This document shows positions 33,342 through 41,741 of a stretch of DNA of 64,000 bases, in pieces (position 1 is the first letter of the stretch; each line of letters starts with the position of its first letter). This DNA is from DASSQJ01 sp963726295. Its GTDB lineage: Bacteria > Actinomycetota > Actinomycetes > Actinomycetales > Dermatophilaceae. The notes under the pieces are model-generated. The model was not told the DNA's origin, ran no database searches, and was given only the letters and a program-made list of their open reading frames with translations. The stretch is from NCBI GenBank assembly GCA_963726295.1, contig CAVSBW010000002.1, positions 248,001 to 312,000 on the forward strand, in the 5' to 3' direction. Both the position numbers and the translations under genes were made by a program.

Positions 33342-34600
33342 AAGCGGTGGACTCCCTCGCCGTCACCGACGACGCCCCGGGTGTCGAAGAACCGGTGGGC
33401 GCGCCCGGCGAGGTCCTCGACGTCGTAGGCCCGGTGGTTCTGGAGCAGGACGACGAGGTCGGCGTCGGCCACGGCGGCCTCGACGTCCTCGACGCGCGGA
33501 ACGCGGTCACCGAAGGCCGCCCAGGTCTCGACGTGGGGGTCGTGGAAGACGAGGTCGGCGCCCTTGTCGAGCATGTGGCGGGCCACCGGCACCGACGGCG
33601 ACTCGCGCTGGTCGGCGATGTTCGGCTTGTAGGTGACACCGAGGAGCAGGACCCGCGCACCGCGCATTGCCTTGCCGTCCTCGTTGAGGATGTCCTGCGC
33701 GCGCGAGACGACGTAGGCCGGCATCGTCGCGTTGATCTCCTGGGCCAGCTCGACGAACCGGAACGGGTAGCCGAGCTTGGCTCGGACGTTGTAGCTCAGG
33801 TAGTTCGGGTCGATGGGGATGCAGTGCCCGCCGACCCCGGGGCCCGGGTAGAACGCCTGGAAGCCGAACGGCTTGGTGGACGCCGCGTGGATGACGTCCC
33901 AGAGGTCGATGCCCAGGTCGTGGCAGAACCGCGCCATCTCGTTGACGAGCGCGATGTTGATGTGCCGGTAGGTGTTCTCGAGCAGCTTGGCGGTCTCGGC
34001 CTCGCGGGTCCCCTTGGCCCGGACGACGGTGTCGACGAACTTGCCGTAGAACTCCGCGGCCCGGTCGCCCGACGCGGGGGTGTAGCCGCCGACGACCTTC
34101 GGGGTGTTCTTGGCGCCGAACTTCTCGTTGCCGGGGTCGATGCGCTCGGGCGAGAAGGCGAGGTGGAAGTCCTCCCCGGCCGTCATGCCGCCCGCCTCGA
34201 GGATCGGGCGGACGACCTCGTCGGTGGTGCCGGGGTACGTGGTGGACTCGAGGATGACGAGCGTGCCCGGCGTCAGGTTGCGGGCGATCGCCTCGACGGC
34301 CCCCTCGACGGCACCGAGGTCCGGGCCGCCGTCCTCACCGAGCGGCGTCGGCACGCAGATGACCACGGTGTCGGCGTCGCGGATGACGTCCTCGCTCGTC
34401 GAGGCCAGGAAGCCGGCGTCGAGGATCTCCTTCAGCTCACCGTCGTCGATGTCGTCGATGTGGGAGCGGCCGGCGTTCAGGCCCTCCACGACGCGCTCGC
34501 TGATGTCGAACCCACGCACCGTCAGACCGGCGCGGGTGGCCTCCTGGACCAGGGGTAGCCCGACGTAACCGAGACCGATCACGGTGACGTCCACGGACAT
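33338..34600 (-). CDS. Nucleotide-sugar dehydrogenase (UDP-HexNAc dehydrogenase type)
   Basis: A 420-residue NAD-dependent enzyme that oxidises C6 of an NDP-sugar to a uronic acid in two steps. Seen are VIGLGYVGLPLVQEA (residues 7-21), VPTPLGEDGGPDL, the LENTYRHINIALVNEMA central helix and the catalytic cysteine in GVGGHCIPIDPNYL. The GHC variant and length favour UDP-N-acetylmannosamine/glucosamine dehydrogenases (WecC/WbpA) over UDP-glucose dehydrogenase. It lies between tagD and the ABC exporter, so an aminouronic acid is a likely polymer constituent. AAGGAG 6 nt before the ATG supports the start. Confidence 0.9.
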   Translation of the reverse strand: MSVDVTVIGLGYVGLPLVQEATRAGLTVRGFDISERVVEGLNAGRSHIDDIDDGELKEILDAGFLASTSEDVIRDADTVVICVPTPLGEDGGPDLGAVEGAVEAIARNLTPGTLVILESTTYPGTTDEVVRPILEAGGMTAGEDFHLAFSPERIDPGNEKFGAKNTPKVVGGYTPASGDRAAEFYGKFVDTVVRAKGTREAETAKLLENTYRHINIALVNEMARFCHDLGIDLWDVIHAASTKPFGFQAFYPGPGVGGHCIPIDPNYLSYNVRAKLGYPFRFVELAQEINATMPAYVVSRAQDILNEDGKAMRGARVLLLGVTYKPNIADQRESPSVPVARHMLDKGADLVFHDPHVETWAAFGDRVPRVEDVEAAVADADLVVLLQNHRAYDVEDLAGRAHRFFDTRGVVGDGEGVHRL

Positions 34601-34708
34601 CTGCGACTCCTTCAGGGGTGGGGTGTCGGCCCGTCCAGGGCCTTGCGGAGTCTATCCCAGCACGACGGCTCCCTCGGCGCCCCGGGGGCGGGCCCAGTCC
34701 GCCGTGGC

Positions 34709-35113
34709 TCAGTCGAGGATGCGGTTCTTGATCTCGTGGATGATGTCGGTCGTCGAGATGTCGGCCGTTCGCGGCAGGTAGCGCACCTCGACGATGTCGG
34801 AGAACTCGTCGAACCGGCCCTGCCAGTCGTTCCCCATGACGAGGATGTCGGCCCGGTGCTCGAGCAGGTACTGGCGCTTGAGGTCGAGCGAGTGCTCGTA
34901 GAACACCTCGTCGACGCAGTCGAGGCTGGCGACGATCTGGGCGCGGTGCTCCTGGCGGTACACCGGGTACCGACCCTTCTTGGCGTGGTTGAGCTCGTCG
35001 GTGGAGATGCCGACGGTCAGGTGGTCGCCCAGGTCGTGGGCACGGGTGAGGATGTTGACGTGCCCGACGTGGAAGACGTCGAAGGTCCCGAACGTGATGA
35101 CCCGAGTGGCCAC
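34709..35113 (-). CDS. tagD: Glycerol-3-phosphate cytidylyltransferase
   Basis: A 134-residue TagD/TarD-type enzyme making CDP-glycerol from CTP and glycerol-3-phosphate. The nucleotidyltransferase HxGH motif is in FGTFDVFHVGHVNIL (residues 8-22) and the RTADISTTDI motif near 116-125 closes the active site. Length is that of TagD. The start GTG at 35113 has GGAGG 4 nt upstream. It heads the minus-strand exporter cluster and would supply the three CDP-glycerol-using transferases at 41742-48662. Confidence 0.95.
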   Translation of the reverse strand: MATRVITFGTFDVFHVGHVNILTRAHDLGDHLTVGISTDELNHAKKGRYPVYRQEHRAQIVASLDCVDEVFYEHSLDLKRQYLLEHRADILVMGNDWQGRFDEFSDIVEVRYLPRTADISTTDIIHEIKNRILD

Positions 35114-35318
35114 AGGCCCTCCGCTCTCAGATTGCCATGCGAGGGTACCTCGTCGCGTTGGGTACGCTGGCCCCGCTCAAGCGGAGCCGCCACCCCTGTT
35201 GCCGTCGCTCCCCAGACCCCCCGAGGACCCCCCTGTTGCCCACGACTGTGCCCTGCCCCTCGTCGGCCCGCGCGGTGACCGCGCGGCCCCTGGGACCCGA
35301 CCTCGAGCGGGGGCCGGC
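35114..35318. other. 205-bp divergent intergenic region, tagD / acyltransferase
   Basis: Contains the GGAGG ribosome-binding site of tagD. TACGCT at 35163-35168 could be a -10 for the acyltransferase with a ~145-nt leader, but no -35 is convincing. A 61-codon plus-strand frame inside it (35137-35322) is Pro/Arg-rich and is not called. Confidence 0.35.
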
Positions 35319-37427
35319 GTGACGAGCAGTGAGGTGGGGTACCGGCAGGAGCACGCCCGGTCGGAGCCGCGGTTCCGTCCGGACATCGAGGGGATGCGGG
35401 CGATCGCGATCGGCCTGGTGGTGGTGTACCACGCGGGGGTGCGGCAGCTGCCCGGTGGTTTCGTCGGGGTGGATGTGTTCTTCGTGATCTCGGGGTTCCT
35501 GATCACGGGGCTGCTGGTGCGGGAGGTCACCGGCAGCGGGCGGGTGTCGTTGGTGCGGTTCTACGCGCGGCGGGCCAAGCGGTTGTTGCCGGCGACGGGT
35601 CTGGTGCTGGTGACCACGGTGGTGCTGACCTGGTTGACGATCTCGCCGGTGCGGTGGCGGGACTTCGGCCTGGACGTGGTGAGCGCGGCCACGTACGTCG
35701 TGAACTGGCGGTTGGCGGCGCGGTCGGTGGACTACCTGGCCGAGGACGTCGGGGCCTCCCCGGTGCAGCACTTCTGGTCGCTGGCGGTGGAGGAGCAGTT
35801 CTACATCGTCTGGCCGCTGCTGCTGGTGCTGCTGGCGTTCCTGCTGCGCCGCAGCCGGCGCCTGGCGCGGCGTCCGCGCCGAGTTCTGGCGGTCGGGATC
35901 GCGGCGGTGATCGTGCCGTCGTTCGCGTACTCGGTGTACCTGACCGCGACCGACCCGGCGCGGGCGTTCTTCGTCACGCCCACCCGGTTGTGGGAGCTGG
36001 GGATCGGGGCGTTCGTGGCCATCGGGGCCACGGCGTGGGCGCGGGTACCGAGACCGGCCGCCGTGCTGCTGGGCTGGGCCGGGCTGCTCGCGGTCGTGGG
36101 GAGCGGGTTCGCGCTGACCACCGACGTGCCCTGGCCCGGGTTCGCCGCCCTCGTCCCGACCCTGGGCACGGCCGCGATGATCGTGGCCGGGTACACCTCC
36201 GGACGGGCCGGGGTCGCCGGGATTCTGGCCTGGAAGCCGGCGGTGTGGGTCGGTGGCCTGTCGTACTCGCTGTACCTGTGGCACTGGCCGCTGATCACCG
36301 CCGCAACCGCCGAGTGGGGCGACCTGGGCGCGAAGAAGGGCCTGCTCGTCATGGCCTTCGCGGTGATCCCGGCGTGGCTCTCGCTGCGGCTGGTCGAGAA
36401 CCCCATCCGGTTCGCGCCCTCGATGGCCCGCTCCAACCGGCTCGCCCTCTCCGTCGGTGGCAACTTCACCGCCCTGGGCGTGGTCGCCGGCTTCGTCCTG
36501 GTCCTCCTCGTCCCCACCGCCGGCAGCGCCGCCACCGGCGGCAGCACGGCCACCGCGCTGGGCGCCAGGGCCCTGGCCACCGACCCCACCGCCGGCACCG
36601 TCGACTCCCTCAGCGACATCCAGTGGTACCAGCCGTCCTACGTGGACGCCGAGGCCGACGTCCCGCCGTACCCCCGCGAGTGCCAGGTGGACCAGGAGTC
36701 GCCGGACCCCGTGGAGTGCACGTGGGGCGACCCGGAGGGCTCGACCACGGTCGCCGTCGTCGGCGACTCCAAGGCGATGCAGTACTACTCCCCGCTCGAC
36801 GACATCGCCCGCCGCCAGGGGTGGAAGATCGTGTCCATGACGAAGTCCGCCTGCGGCTTCCACGACGCCATGCAGGCGAACAAGGGCGAGCCGTACACGT
36901 CCTGCGCCGAGTGGAACGACGCCGTCCGTGCGCGCCTCATCGCGATGAAGCCCGACGTCGTCATCACCTCCGAGCGGGTCAACGACGCGCTCGCCGACCC
37001 CGCCGACGCCGACAGCCGAACGGTGCCGGCCATGGTCGACGGGATGGTCCGCGCCTGGACCGAGGTCACGGAGGCCGGCATCCCCATCGTCGTCATCGCC
37101 GACAACCCCACACCCGGTGACGTCTCGCCGGTCTACGAGTGCGTCGCCGACCACGACGGCGACCTGTCGGCCTGCACGTTCGACCGGAAGGCCGGCGAGA
37201 AGCGCAGCGGAGCCGCCGCCCAGCTGCCGGCCGCGAGGCAGGTGCCCGGGGTCCGCGTCGTCGACATCCGCGACTCGATCTGCCCGACCGAGTCGTGTGT
37301 GCCGGTCATCGGCAACGTCTTCGTGTACCGGCAGACGTCGCACGTGACGAACACCTACGCCGTGTCCCTGACCGGCGTCCTGGAAGATGCGCTCGTGCCC
37401 GAGGTGGAGGCCGCCACCGGCCCGTGA
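35319..37427 (+). CDS. AT3-SGNH membrane O-acyltransferase (OatA/OafA-like)
   Basis: A 702-residue protein. Residues ~15-400 are an Acyltransferase_3 membrane domain: RPDIEGMRAIAIGLVVVYHAG with the family His, GGFVGVDVFFVISGFLITG, FYARRAKRLLPA, HFWSLAVEEQFYIVWPLLL and SYSLYLWHWP. Residues ~460-700 are an extracytoplasmic SGNH esterase-like domain with VVGDSKAMQ (nucleophile Ser). The usual D-x-x-H near the C-terminus reads QTSH, so the Asp is replaced by Gln. Such proteins O-acetylate peptidoglycan or wall/lipid glycans. Codon use changes along the gene, with G-ending codons in the first ~750 bp and C-ending afterwards. GTG at 35319 is chosen from the family N-terminus. A UUCG hairpin follows. 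Confidence 0.88.
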   Translation: MTSSEVGYRQEHARSEPRFRPDIEGMRAIAIGLVVVYHAGVRQLPGGFVGVDVFFVISGFLITGLLVREVTGSGRVSLVRFYARRAKRLLPATGLVLVTTVVLTWLTISPVRWRDFGLDVVSAATYVVNWRLAARSVDYLAEDVGASPVQHFWSLAVEEQFYIVWPLLLVLLAFLLRRSRRLARRPRRVLAVGIAAVIVPSFAYSVYLTATDPARAFFVTPTRLWELGIGAFVAIGATAWARVPRPAAVLLGWAGLLAVVGSGFALTTDVPWPGFAALVPTLGTAAMIVAGYTSGRAGVAGILAWKPAVWVGGLSYSLYLWHWPLITAATAEWGDLGAKKGLLVMAFAVIPAWLSLRLVENPIRFAPSMARSNRLALSVGGNFTALGVVAGFVLVLLVPTAGSAATGGSTATALGARALATDPTAGTVDSLSDIQWYQPSYVDAEADVPPYPRECQVDQESPDPVECTWGDPEGSTTVAVVGDSKAMQYYSPLDDIARRQGWKIVSMTKSACGFHDAMQANKGEPYTSCAEWNDAVRARLIAMKPDVVITSERVNDALADPADADSRTVPAMVDGMVRAWTEVTEAGIPIVVIADNPTPGDVSPVYECVADHDGDLSACTFDRKAGEKRSGAAAQLPAARQVPGVRVVDIRDSICPTESCVPVIGNVFVYRQTSHVTNTYAVSLTGVLEDALVPEVEAATGP

Positions 37428-37458
37428 CCACGCCGCCGCCCGACGCCGCCGGGCCTCC

Positions 37459-37480
37459 CTGCGCGCTTCGGAGCGTGCAG
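37459..37480 (+). terminator. UUCG-type hairpin terminator after the acyltransferase
   Basis: Arms CTGCGCGCT (37459-37467) and AGCGTGCAG (37472-37480) pair over 9 positions, one as G-U, around a TCGG loop closed by T-A, a very stable configuration. It lies 31 nt past the stop. TAGCCT (37481-37486) directly after it could be the -10 for the next operon. Confidence 0.6.
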
Positions 37481-37546
37481 TAGCCTGACCCCGTCGTCGC
37501 GGCCGATGGCGGCGAACCCGATGTCCCCGTCGCGTGAGGTGTCGAA

Positions 37547-38416
37547 GTGCTGGAGCGGATCCGTGGGGTCCGGAGGTCCGTCGGGCGCGTGGTGCAGCGG
37601 CAGCGCGCCGCCACGACCCGTGACCCCGCAGCGAAGGAGCTCGAGGAGAAGATCCTCGTGGCCCAGACCGAGCTCGACGGCCTCGACGCCGAGAAGGCGC
37701 GCCTGCTCGAGCAGCGGCGCGAGCTCCAGCGTGTCCTCGGGGAGCGCGTCGGGCGCAAGACCCAGCCGCTGAGCCGGGTCGAGAAGACCAACGGCACCCC
37801 GAGCTTCCTCGCAGGGGTCCGGATGATGCAGCGCATCCACCGCCTCGCGGACGACCCGGCGGCCGGCCACGACGGTGCGGGGGCGGTGTTCGCCAGCCGG
37901 GAGCGCACCGAGGAGTTCGCCCGGTCCCACGGCGTGCCGCTCGCCACCGAGCCCGATCCGGGCCCCGAGGACCGCGTCGTCATCGCCCACGCCTTCCACG
38001 GTGTCGTCGGGCTCGTCGAGGTGCGCACGGGGGGCCGGGTGCGCCACGTCGACGGCGATGGCGGCGCCCTCGGCGACATCCGGGCGGCCATCCCCCACGA
38101 CGACACCATCGAGCCGCCGCTGTCGCTGCGCTCGGTCACGGCGTCGTCGGCCACGCTCTCCGACCACGTGTCGCGGCCGTACGTCCAGGTCGTGTGGCGG
38201 CAGGACGGCGACCGCCTCGCCCTCGCGGCTCTCGACGTCGACCCCGAGCGCGTTCCCGTGCTCGTCGAGGAGGAGGACGTGCGGCTCGGGTACCTCTTCG
38301 ACGGCGGCCACGCCCGGATGCTCAAGCAGCCCTACCTCGCCGGCGCCCTCGACAACCGCGTCCCGGGCGGCACCTTCGACCCCGCCGAGCCGTCCGACGC
38401 CGAGGACACCGCGTGA
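37547..38416 (+). CDS. Coiled-coil protein of unknown function heading the TupA-like array
   Basis: I do not recognise the family of this 289-residue protein. Residues ~25-70 form a charged heptad-like coiled coil (AKELEEKILVAQTELDGLDAEKARLLEQR in part), like the coiled-coil starts of the three proteins that follow. The rest is a mixed alpha/beta soluble domain (FASRERTEEFARSHGV; VVIAHAFHGVVGLVEVRTGG; VQVVWRQDGDRLALAAL; VRLGYLFDGGHARM). There is no signal peptide, membrane helix or ATP-grasp signature. Its stop overlaps the next start (GTGA), so it is stoichiometrically coupled to the first TupA-like enzyme and may be its partner, possibly through coiled-coil pairing (inference). Confidence 0.75.
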   Translation: MLERIRGVRRSVGRVVQRQRAATTRDPAAKELEEKILVAQTELDGLDAEKARLLEQRRELQRVLGERVGRKTQPLSRVEKTNGTPSFLAGVRMMQRIHRLADDPAAGHDGAGAVFASRERTEEFARSHGVPLATEPDPGPEDRVVIAHAFHGVVGLVEVRTGGRVRHVDGDGGALGDIRAAIPHDDTIEPPLSLRSVTASSATLSDHVSRPYVQVVWRQDGDRLALAALDVDPERVPVLVEEEDVRLGYLFDGGHARMLKQPYLAGALDNRVPGGTFDPAEPSDAEDTA

Positions 38417-39501
38417 CCCGCGGCGACGACGACGCGTCCGGACCCGGCCGGGCGCGCGCGCGCCTGCGTCGCGTGCAGCGCCTGCTGGTGCGCCGCCGCG
38501 ACCAGGTGGCCCGGCTCGCAGCCCAGATCGAGATCCTCGCCGAGGAGGCCCGCACCCCTGCCGAGCGCACCCACGGTGACGTCCCCGACCCCGAGCTGAC
38601 CCTCGGCGTCCCGTCCTACACGCTCGCGGCCCGCCTTCACCGCCGCTCCAACACGACGAAGGTCTACAGCCGCGAGAAGGTCCGCGAGCCCATCCTCCAG
38701 CTGTACGCCAAGCTGCCGGCGCAGCGCTTCGCGGCCGAGAACGGGGTCCGCGTCCCTCGCATCCTCGGCCGCTGGTCCGACCCCGATGCCATCGACTGGG
38801 ACGCCCTCCCCGACCGGTTCGTCCTCAAGAGCGACGTGGGCGGCGGCGGGATGAACGTCTACCCGCTGGTGCGTGACGCCCGCACCAGTGGCCTCCGCGA
38901 CGTCCTCGCCGACCAGCCCACGACCCGCGCCGAGGTCACCGAGCGGCTCTGGGCCAAGCACGAGAAGCGGTCGAAGTACTTCGCCGAGGAGTTCCTCGTC
39001 GGCCGTGACGGCCGGCCGGGGACGCTCCCGGACGACATCAAGGTGTTCTGCTTCTACGGCGAGCCGATGTACCTCGAGGTGCGCCGCGGCGACCAGTCGC
39101 GGGCGTCCCACATCACCCAGAAGGTGCGGGCCTTCGCCATCGACGGCACCGAGCTCCCCTACGCCCGGGCCCTGATGGACCCCGGTGACTCCGACATCGA
39201 GGCCCCGAACGACTTCACCGCGATCGCCGAGGCGAGCTCTCGGCTCTCGGGCGCCATCCGCCGCCCACTCGAGCGTCTGGACTTCTTCGAGACCGATGAC
39301 GGCCTGGTCTTCGGCGAGGTCACCCAGAACCCCGGCCGCCCGCCCGCCCTGGTGCCCGAGTGGGACCGCCGGCTCGGCGAGGCGTACGAGGCCGCCTACG
39401 CCCGGCTCCTGCGCGACCTCGCGGCCGAGGGCGCCCTGCACGTCGACTCCGGCTCCGCGTCCGTCGGCGAGCCCACCGGCTCCGCGGGCGAGCGCGCCTG
39501 A
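38413..39501 (+). CDS. TupA-like ATP-grasp protein 1
   Basis: A 362-residue protein. A basic coiled-coil N-terminus (RLRRVQRLLVRRRDQVARL) leads to a TupA-like ATP-grasp domain: ALPDRFVLKSDVGGGG (ATP-binding Lys near residue 138), FAEEFLVG, DDIKVFCFYGEPMYLEVRRGDQ and the metal-binding RLDFFETDDGLVFGEVTQNPG near 290-310. TupA of alkaliphilic Bacillus makes the polyglutamate part of teichuronopeptide; related enzymes occur in capsule and exopolysaccharide clusters and are expected to form amide or ester bonds at ATP cost. GTG at 38413 overlaps the upstream stop. First of three tandem paralogues. Confidence 0.88.
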   Translation: MTRGDDDASGPGRARARLRRVQRLLVRRRDQVARLAAQIEILAEEARTPAERTHGDVPDPELTLGVPSYTLAARLHRRSNTTKVYSREKVREPILQLYAKLPAQRFAAENGVRVPRILGRWSDPDAIDWDALPDRFVLKSDVGGGGMNVYPLVRDARTSGLRDVLADQPTTRAEVTERLWAKHEKRSKYFAEEFLVGRDGRPGTLPDDIKVFCFYGEPMYLEVRRGDQSRASHITQKVRAFAIDGTELPYARALMDPGDSDIEAPNDFTAIAEASSRLSGAIRRPLERLDFFETDDGLVFGEVTQNPGRPPALVPEWDRRLGEAYEAAYARLLRDLAAEGALHVDSGSASVGEPTGSAGERA

Positions 39502-39516
39502 CGCCGCCGGGAGCCC

Positions 39517-40581
39517 GTGCATCTCGTGAGCGACGACGACGGCCGCCCCGCCGCCGACCAGCTGCGGAAGCGGCTGCGGCGGCTCGAACGCGCCGGCCGG
39601 CGCCGCCGGGAGCAGGTCGCGAGGGTCACCGCGCAGCTCGAGGTCCTGACCGAGGAGGTGCGGTCGCCACTCGACCGCACCATCGCCGACGCGCCTGAGC
39701 CGGAGCTCGCCGCGGGCGTCCCCTCGTACTCGCTGGCAGCCCGGCTGCACCGGCGCGCGCACACCGCCGGGGTGTACGCGGAGGCGGGGATCCGCGAGCC
39801 CATCCTCGACCTCTACCGCAAGCTGTCCGGCCGGCGGTTCGCGGCCGCGCACGGCGTGCGGGTGCCGGACGTGCTGGGCCGCTGGCCGCACCCCGACGCC
39901 GTCACCTGGGACGCCCTACCCGACCGGTTCGTCCTCAAGAGCGACGTCGGGGGCGGCGCCATCAACGTCTTCCCGCTCGCCCGCGACCCCCTCACCGGCG
40001 AGTACACCGACCTGCTCACCGAGGAGCCGACCACCCGGGTGGCCGTCACCGACTCCCTGCGCGGGCGCCACTCGGAGCGCTCGCTGTACTTCGCGGAGGA
40101 GTTCCTCCTCAGCCGCACCGGCGACCCCGACCGGGTGCCGGACGACGTCAAGGTGTTCTGCTTCTACGGCGAGGCGCTCTACCTCGAGGCCCGCCGGGGC
40201 GACCAGTCTCGCGCCGCGCAGGTGACCTCGCGGTGCCGGTCCTTCGCCGCCGACGGCACCGAGCTCACCAACGTCCGACCCCTCGTCGACCCCGGCGACG
40301 ACGACGTGCAGCGGCCGGCCGACCTCGAGGGCCTGGTCGGGGCCGGAGCCCGCCTGTCGGCCGCCATCCGCCGCCCCCTCGAGCGCCTGGACTTCTTCGA
40401 GGACGGCCGCGGTGTCGTCTTCGGAGAGGTGACGCAGAACCCCGGCCACGTCCCGGCCCTGCTGCCGGAGTGGGACCACCGGCTCGGCACGTCCTACGAG
40501 GCCGCCTACGCCCGGCTGCTGCGCGACCTGGCGGCCGAGGGTGCCCTGCACGTCGACTTCGGCCCCAGCGCCCCGCCCTGA
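39517..40581 (+). CDS. TupA-like ATP-grasp protein 2
   Basis: A 354-residue close paralogue of its neighbours with the same layout: coiled-coil start (RKRLRRLERAGRRRREQVARV), FVLKSDVGGGAINVFPL, FAEEFLLSR, DDVKVFCFYGEALYLEARRGDQ and RLDFFEDGRGVVFGEVTQNPG. Key ATP-grasp residues are kept, so it should be active; the differences lie mainly in the region before the Lys and at the C-terminus. It starts with GTG at 39517, 15 nt after gene 1, in the same transcript. Substrate presumably an amino acid or small acid to be joined to the wall polymer (inference). Confidence 0.87.
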   Translation: MHLVSDDDGRPAADQLRKRLRRLERAGRRRREQVARVTAQLEVLTEEVRSPLDRTIADAPEPELAAGVPSYSLAARLHRRAHTAGVYAEAGIREPILDLYRKLSGRRFAAAHGVRVPDVLGRWPHPDAVTWDALPDRFVLKSDVGGGAINVFPLARDPLTGEYTDLLTEEPTTRVAVTDSLRGRHSERSLYFAEEFLLSRTGDPDRVPDDVKVFCFYGEALYLEARRGDQSRAAQVTSRCRSFAADGTELTNVRPLVDPGDDDVQRPADLEGLVGAGARLSAAIRRPLERLDFFEDGRGVVFGEVTQNPGHVPALLPEWDHRLGTSYEAAYARLLRDLAAEGALHVDFGPSAPP

Positions 40582-40611
40582 CCCTCGCTGGCGGCGGCCG
40601 CCGCCGGTCCG

Positions 40612-40617
40612 TAGCGT
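40612..40617 (+). promoter_or_regulatory. Possible internal -10 before TupA-like gene 3
   Basis: TAGCGT lies 36 nt upstream of the GTG at 40654, followed by the ribosome-binding site AGAGGGG (40641-40647). The third copy may therefore be transcribed on its own. No -35 seen. Confidence 0.4.
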
Positions 40618-40653
40618 GTGCCCGGAACGGTGCGTCGAGCAGAGGGGACACAG

Positions 40654-41727
40654 GTGCGCGACGAGGGACAGGCGGCCACCGCCGACGCCCTGCGCCCCCG
40701 GTTGGCGCGGCTGCGCGGGCAGGTGCGCCGTCGCAGCCGCGAGGTCCAGCGGCTGGAGGCGCAGGTGAGGATCCTCACCGAGGAGGCCCGCACACCGGCC
40801 GAGCGCACCTACGGCGACGCCCCCGACCCCGAGCTGGCGACCGGCGTCCCGTCCTACGCGCTGGAGGCGCGGACCCACCGCCGCCTCACGGCGACCGGCC
40901 TCAGCCAGGGTGAGGGTCTGTACGAGCCCGCGCACCGGCTGAACTCGAAGCTGCCGGCGCTCCGGTGGGCGGAGCAGCACGGCATCGCCGTCCCCCGGGT
41001 GCTCGGCCGGTGGCCCTCCCCCGACGCGGTCGACTTCGACGCGCTCCCCGACCGCTTCGTCCTCAAGAGCACGGTGGGGGCCGGGGGGGTCAACGTGTTC
41101 CCGCTCGTCCGCGACCCCGCCACCGGGGAGTACACCGACATGCTCACCGACGAGCCCACCACCCTGGACACCGTCCTCGAGCGGCTCCGCGCGCGCCACC
41201 ACGAGGGGTCGCGGTACTTCGCCGAGGAGTTCCTCGTCGGGCGCACCGGTGAGCCGGGCACCGTGCCCGACGACATCAAGGTCTTCTGCTTCTACGGCGA
41301 GCCGGTGTACCTCGAGGTTCGCCGCGGCGACCAGTCCCGGGCGGCCAACGTCCAGCAGCAGGTCCGCGCCTTCACCGCCGACGGCACCGAGCTGCCCGAC
41401 GCGCGCGCCCTCATGCACGCCGGCGGCCGTGACATCGCGACCCCCTCCGACATCCCTGGGGTGGTGGCCGCCGCGGCGCGTCTGTCGGGAGCCGTGCGGT
41501 GGCCGATGATCCGCCTCGACTTCTACGAGACCGACCACGGCATCGTGTTCGGGGAGTTCACCAAGAACCCCGGACGCCCCCCGGCCCTGGTTCCCGAGTG
41601 GGACCGCCGGCTCGGAGAGGCGTACGAGGCCGCATACGCCCGGCTGCTGCGCGACGTCGCTGCCGAGGGCGCGCTCCACGTCGACCTCGGCGAGGGGTCG
41701 CAAGCCCCGGCGGGCAGCGGGGCGTAG
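40654..41727 (+). CDS. TupA-like ATP-grasp protein 3
   Basis: A 357-residue third paralogue: coiled-coil start (RLARLRGQVRRRSREVQRLEAQ), FVLKSTVGAGGVNVFPL, FAEEFLVGR, DDIKVFCFYGEPVYLEVRRGDQ and RLDFYETDHGIVFGEFTKNPG. It diverges most in the acceptor region (LSQGEGLYEPAHRLNSKLP replaces the REPILDLYRKL type) and has DVGG changed to TVGA, suggesting a different substrate. The GTG at 40654 is chosen because AGAGGGG lies upstream; an in-frame ATG/CTG-free extension to 40618 is less likely. A possible own -10 is at 40612. Convergent with the TagF-like gene, 14 nt apart. Confidence 0.87.
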   Translation: MRDEGQAATADALRPRLARLRGQVRRRSREVQRLEAQVRILTEEARTPAERTYGDAPDPELATGVPSYALEARTHRRLTATGLSQGEGLYEPAHRLNSKLPALRWAEQHGIAVPRVLGRWPSPDAVDFDALPDRFVLKSTVGAGGVNVFPLVRDPATGEYTDMLTDEPTTLDTVLERLRARHHEGSRYFAEEFLVGRTGEPGTVPDDIKVFCFYGEPVYLEVRRGDQSRAANVQQQVRAFTADGTELPDARALMHAGGRDIATPSDIPGVVAAAARLSGAVRWPMIRLDFYETDHGIVFGEFTKNPGRPPALVPEWDRRLGEAYEAAYARLLRDVAAEGALHVDLGEGSQAPAGSGA

Positions 41728-41741
41728 CCGGCCGCCTCCGG

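Noticed and set aside
35137..35322. 61-codon plus-strand frame between tagD and the acyltransferase
   Set aside because: Composition is Pro/Arg/Ser-rich, there is no ribosome-binding site, and it overlaps the acyltransferase start.
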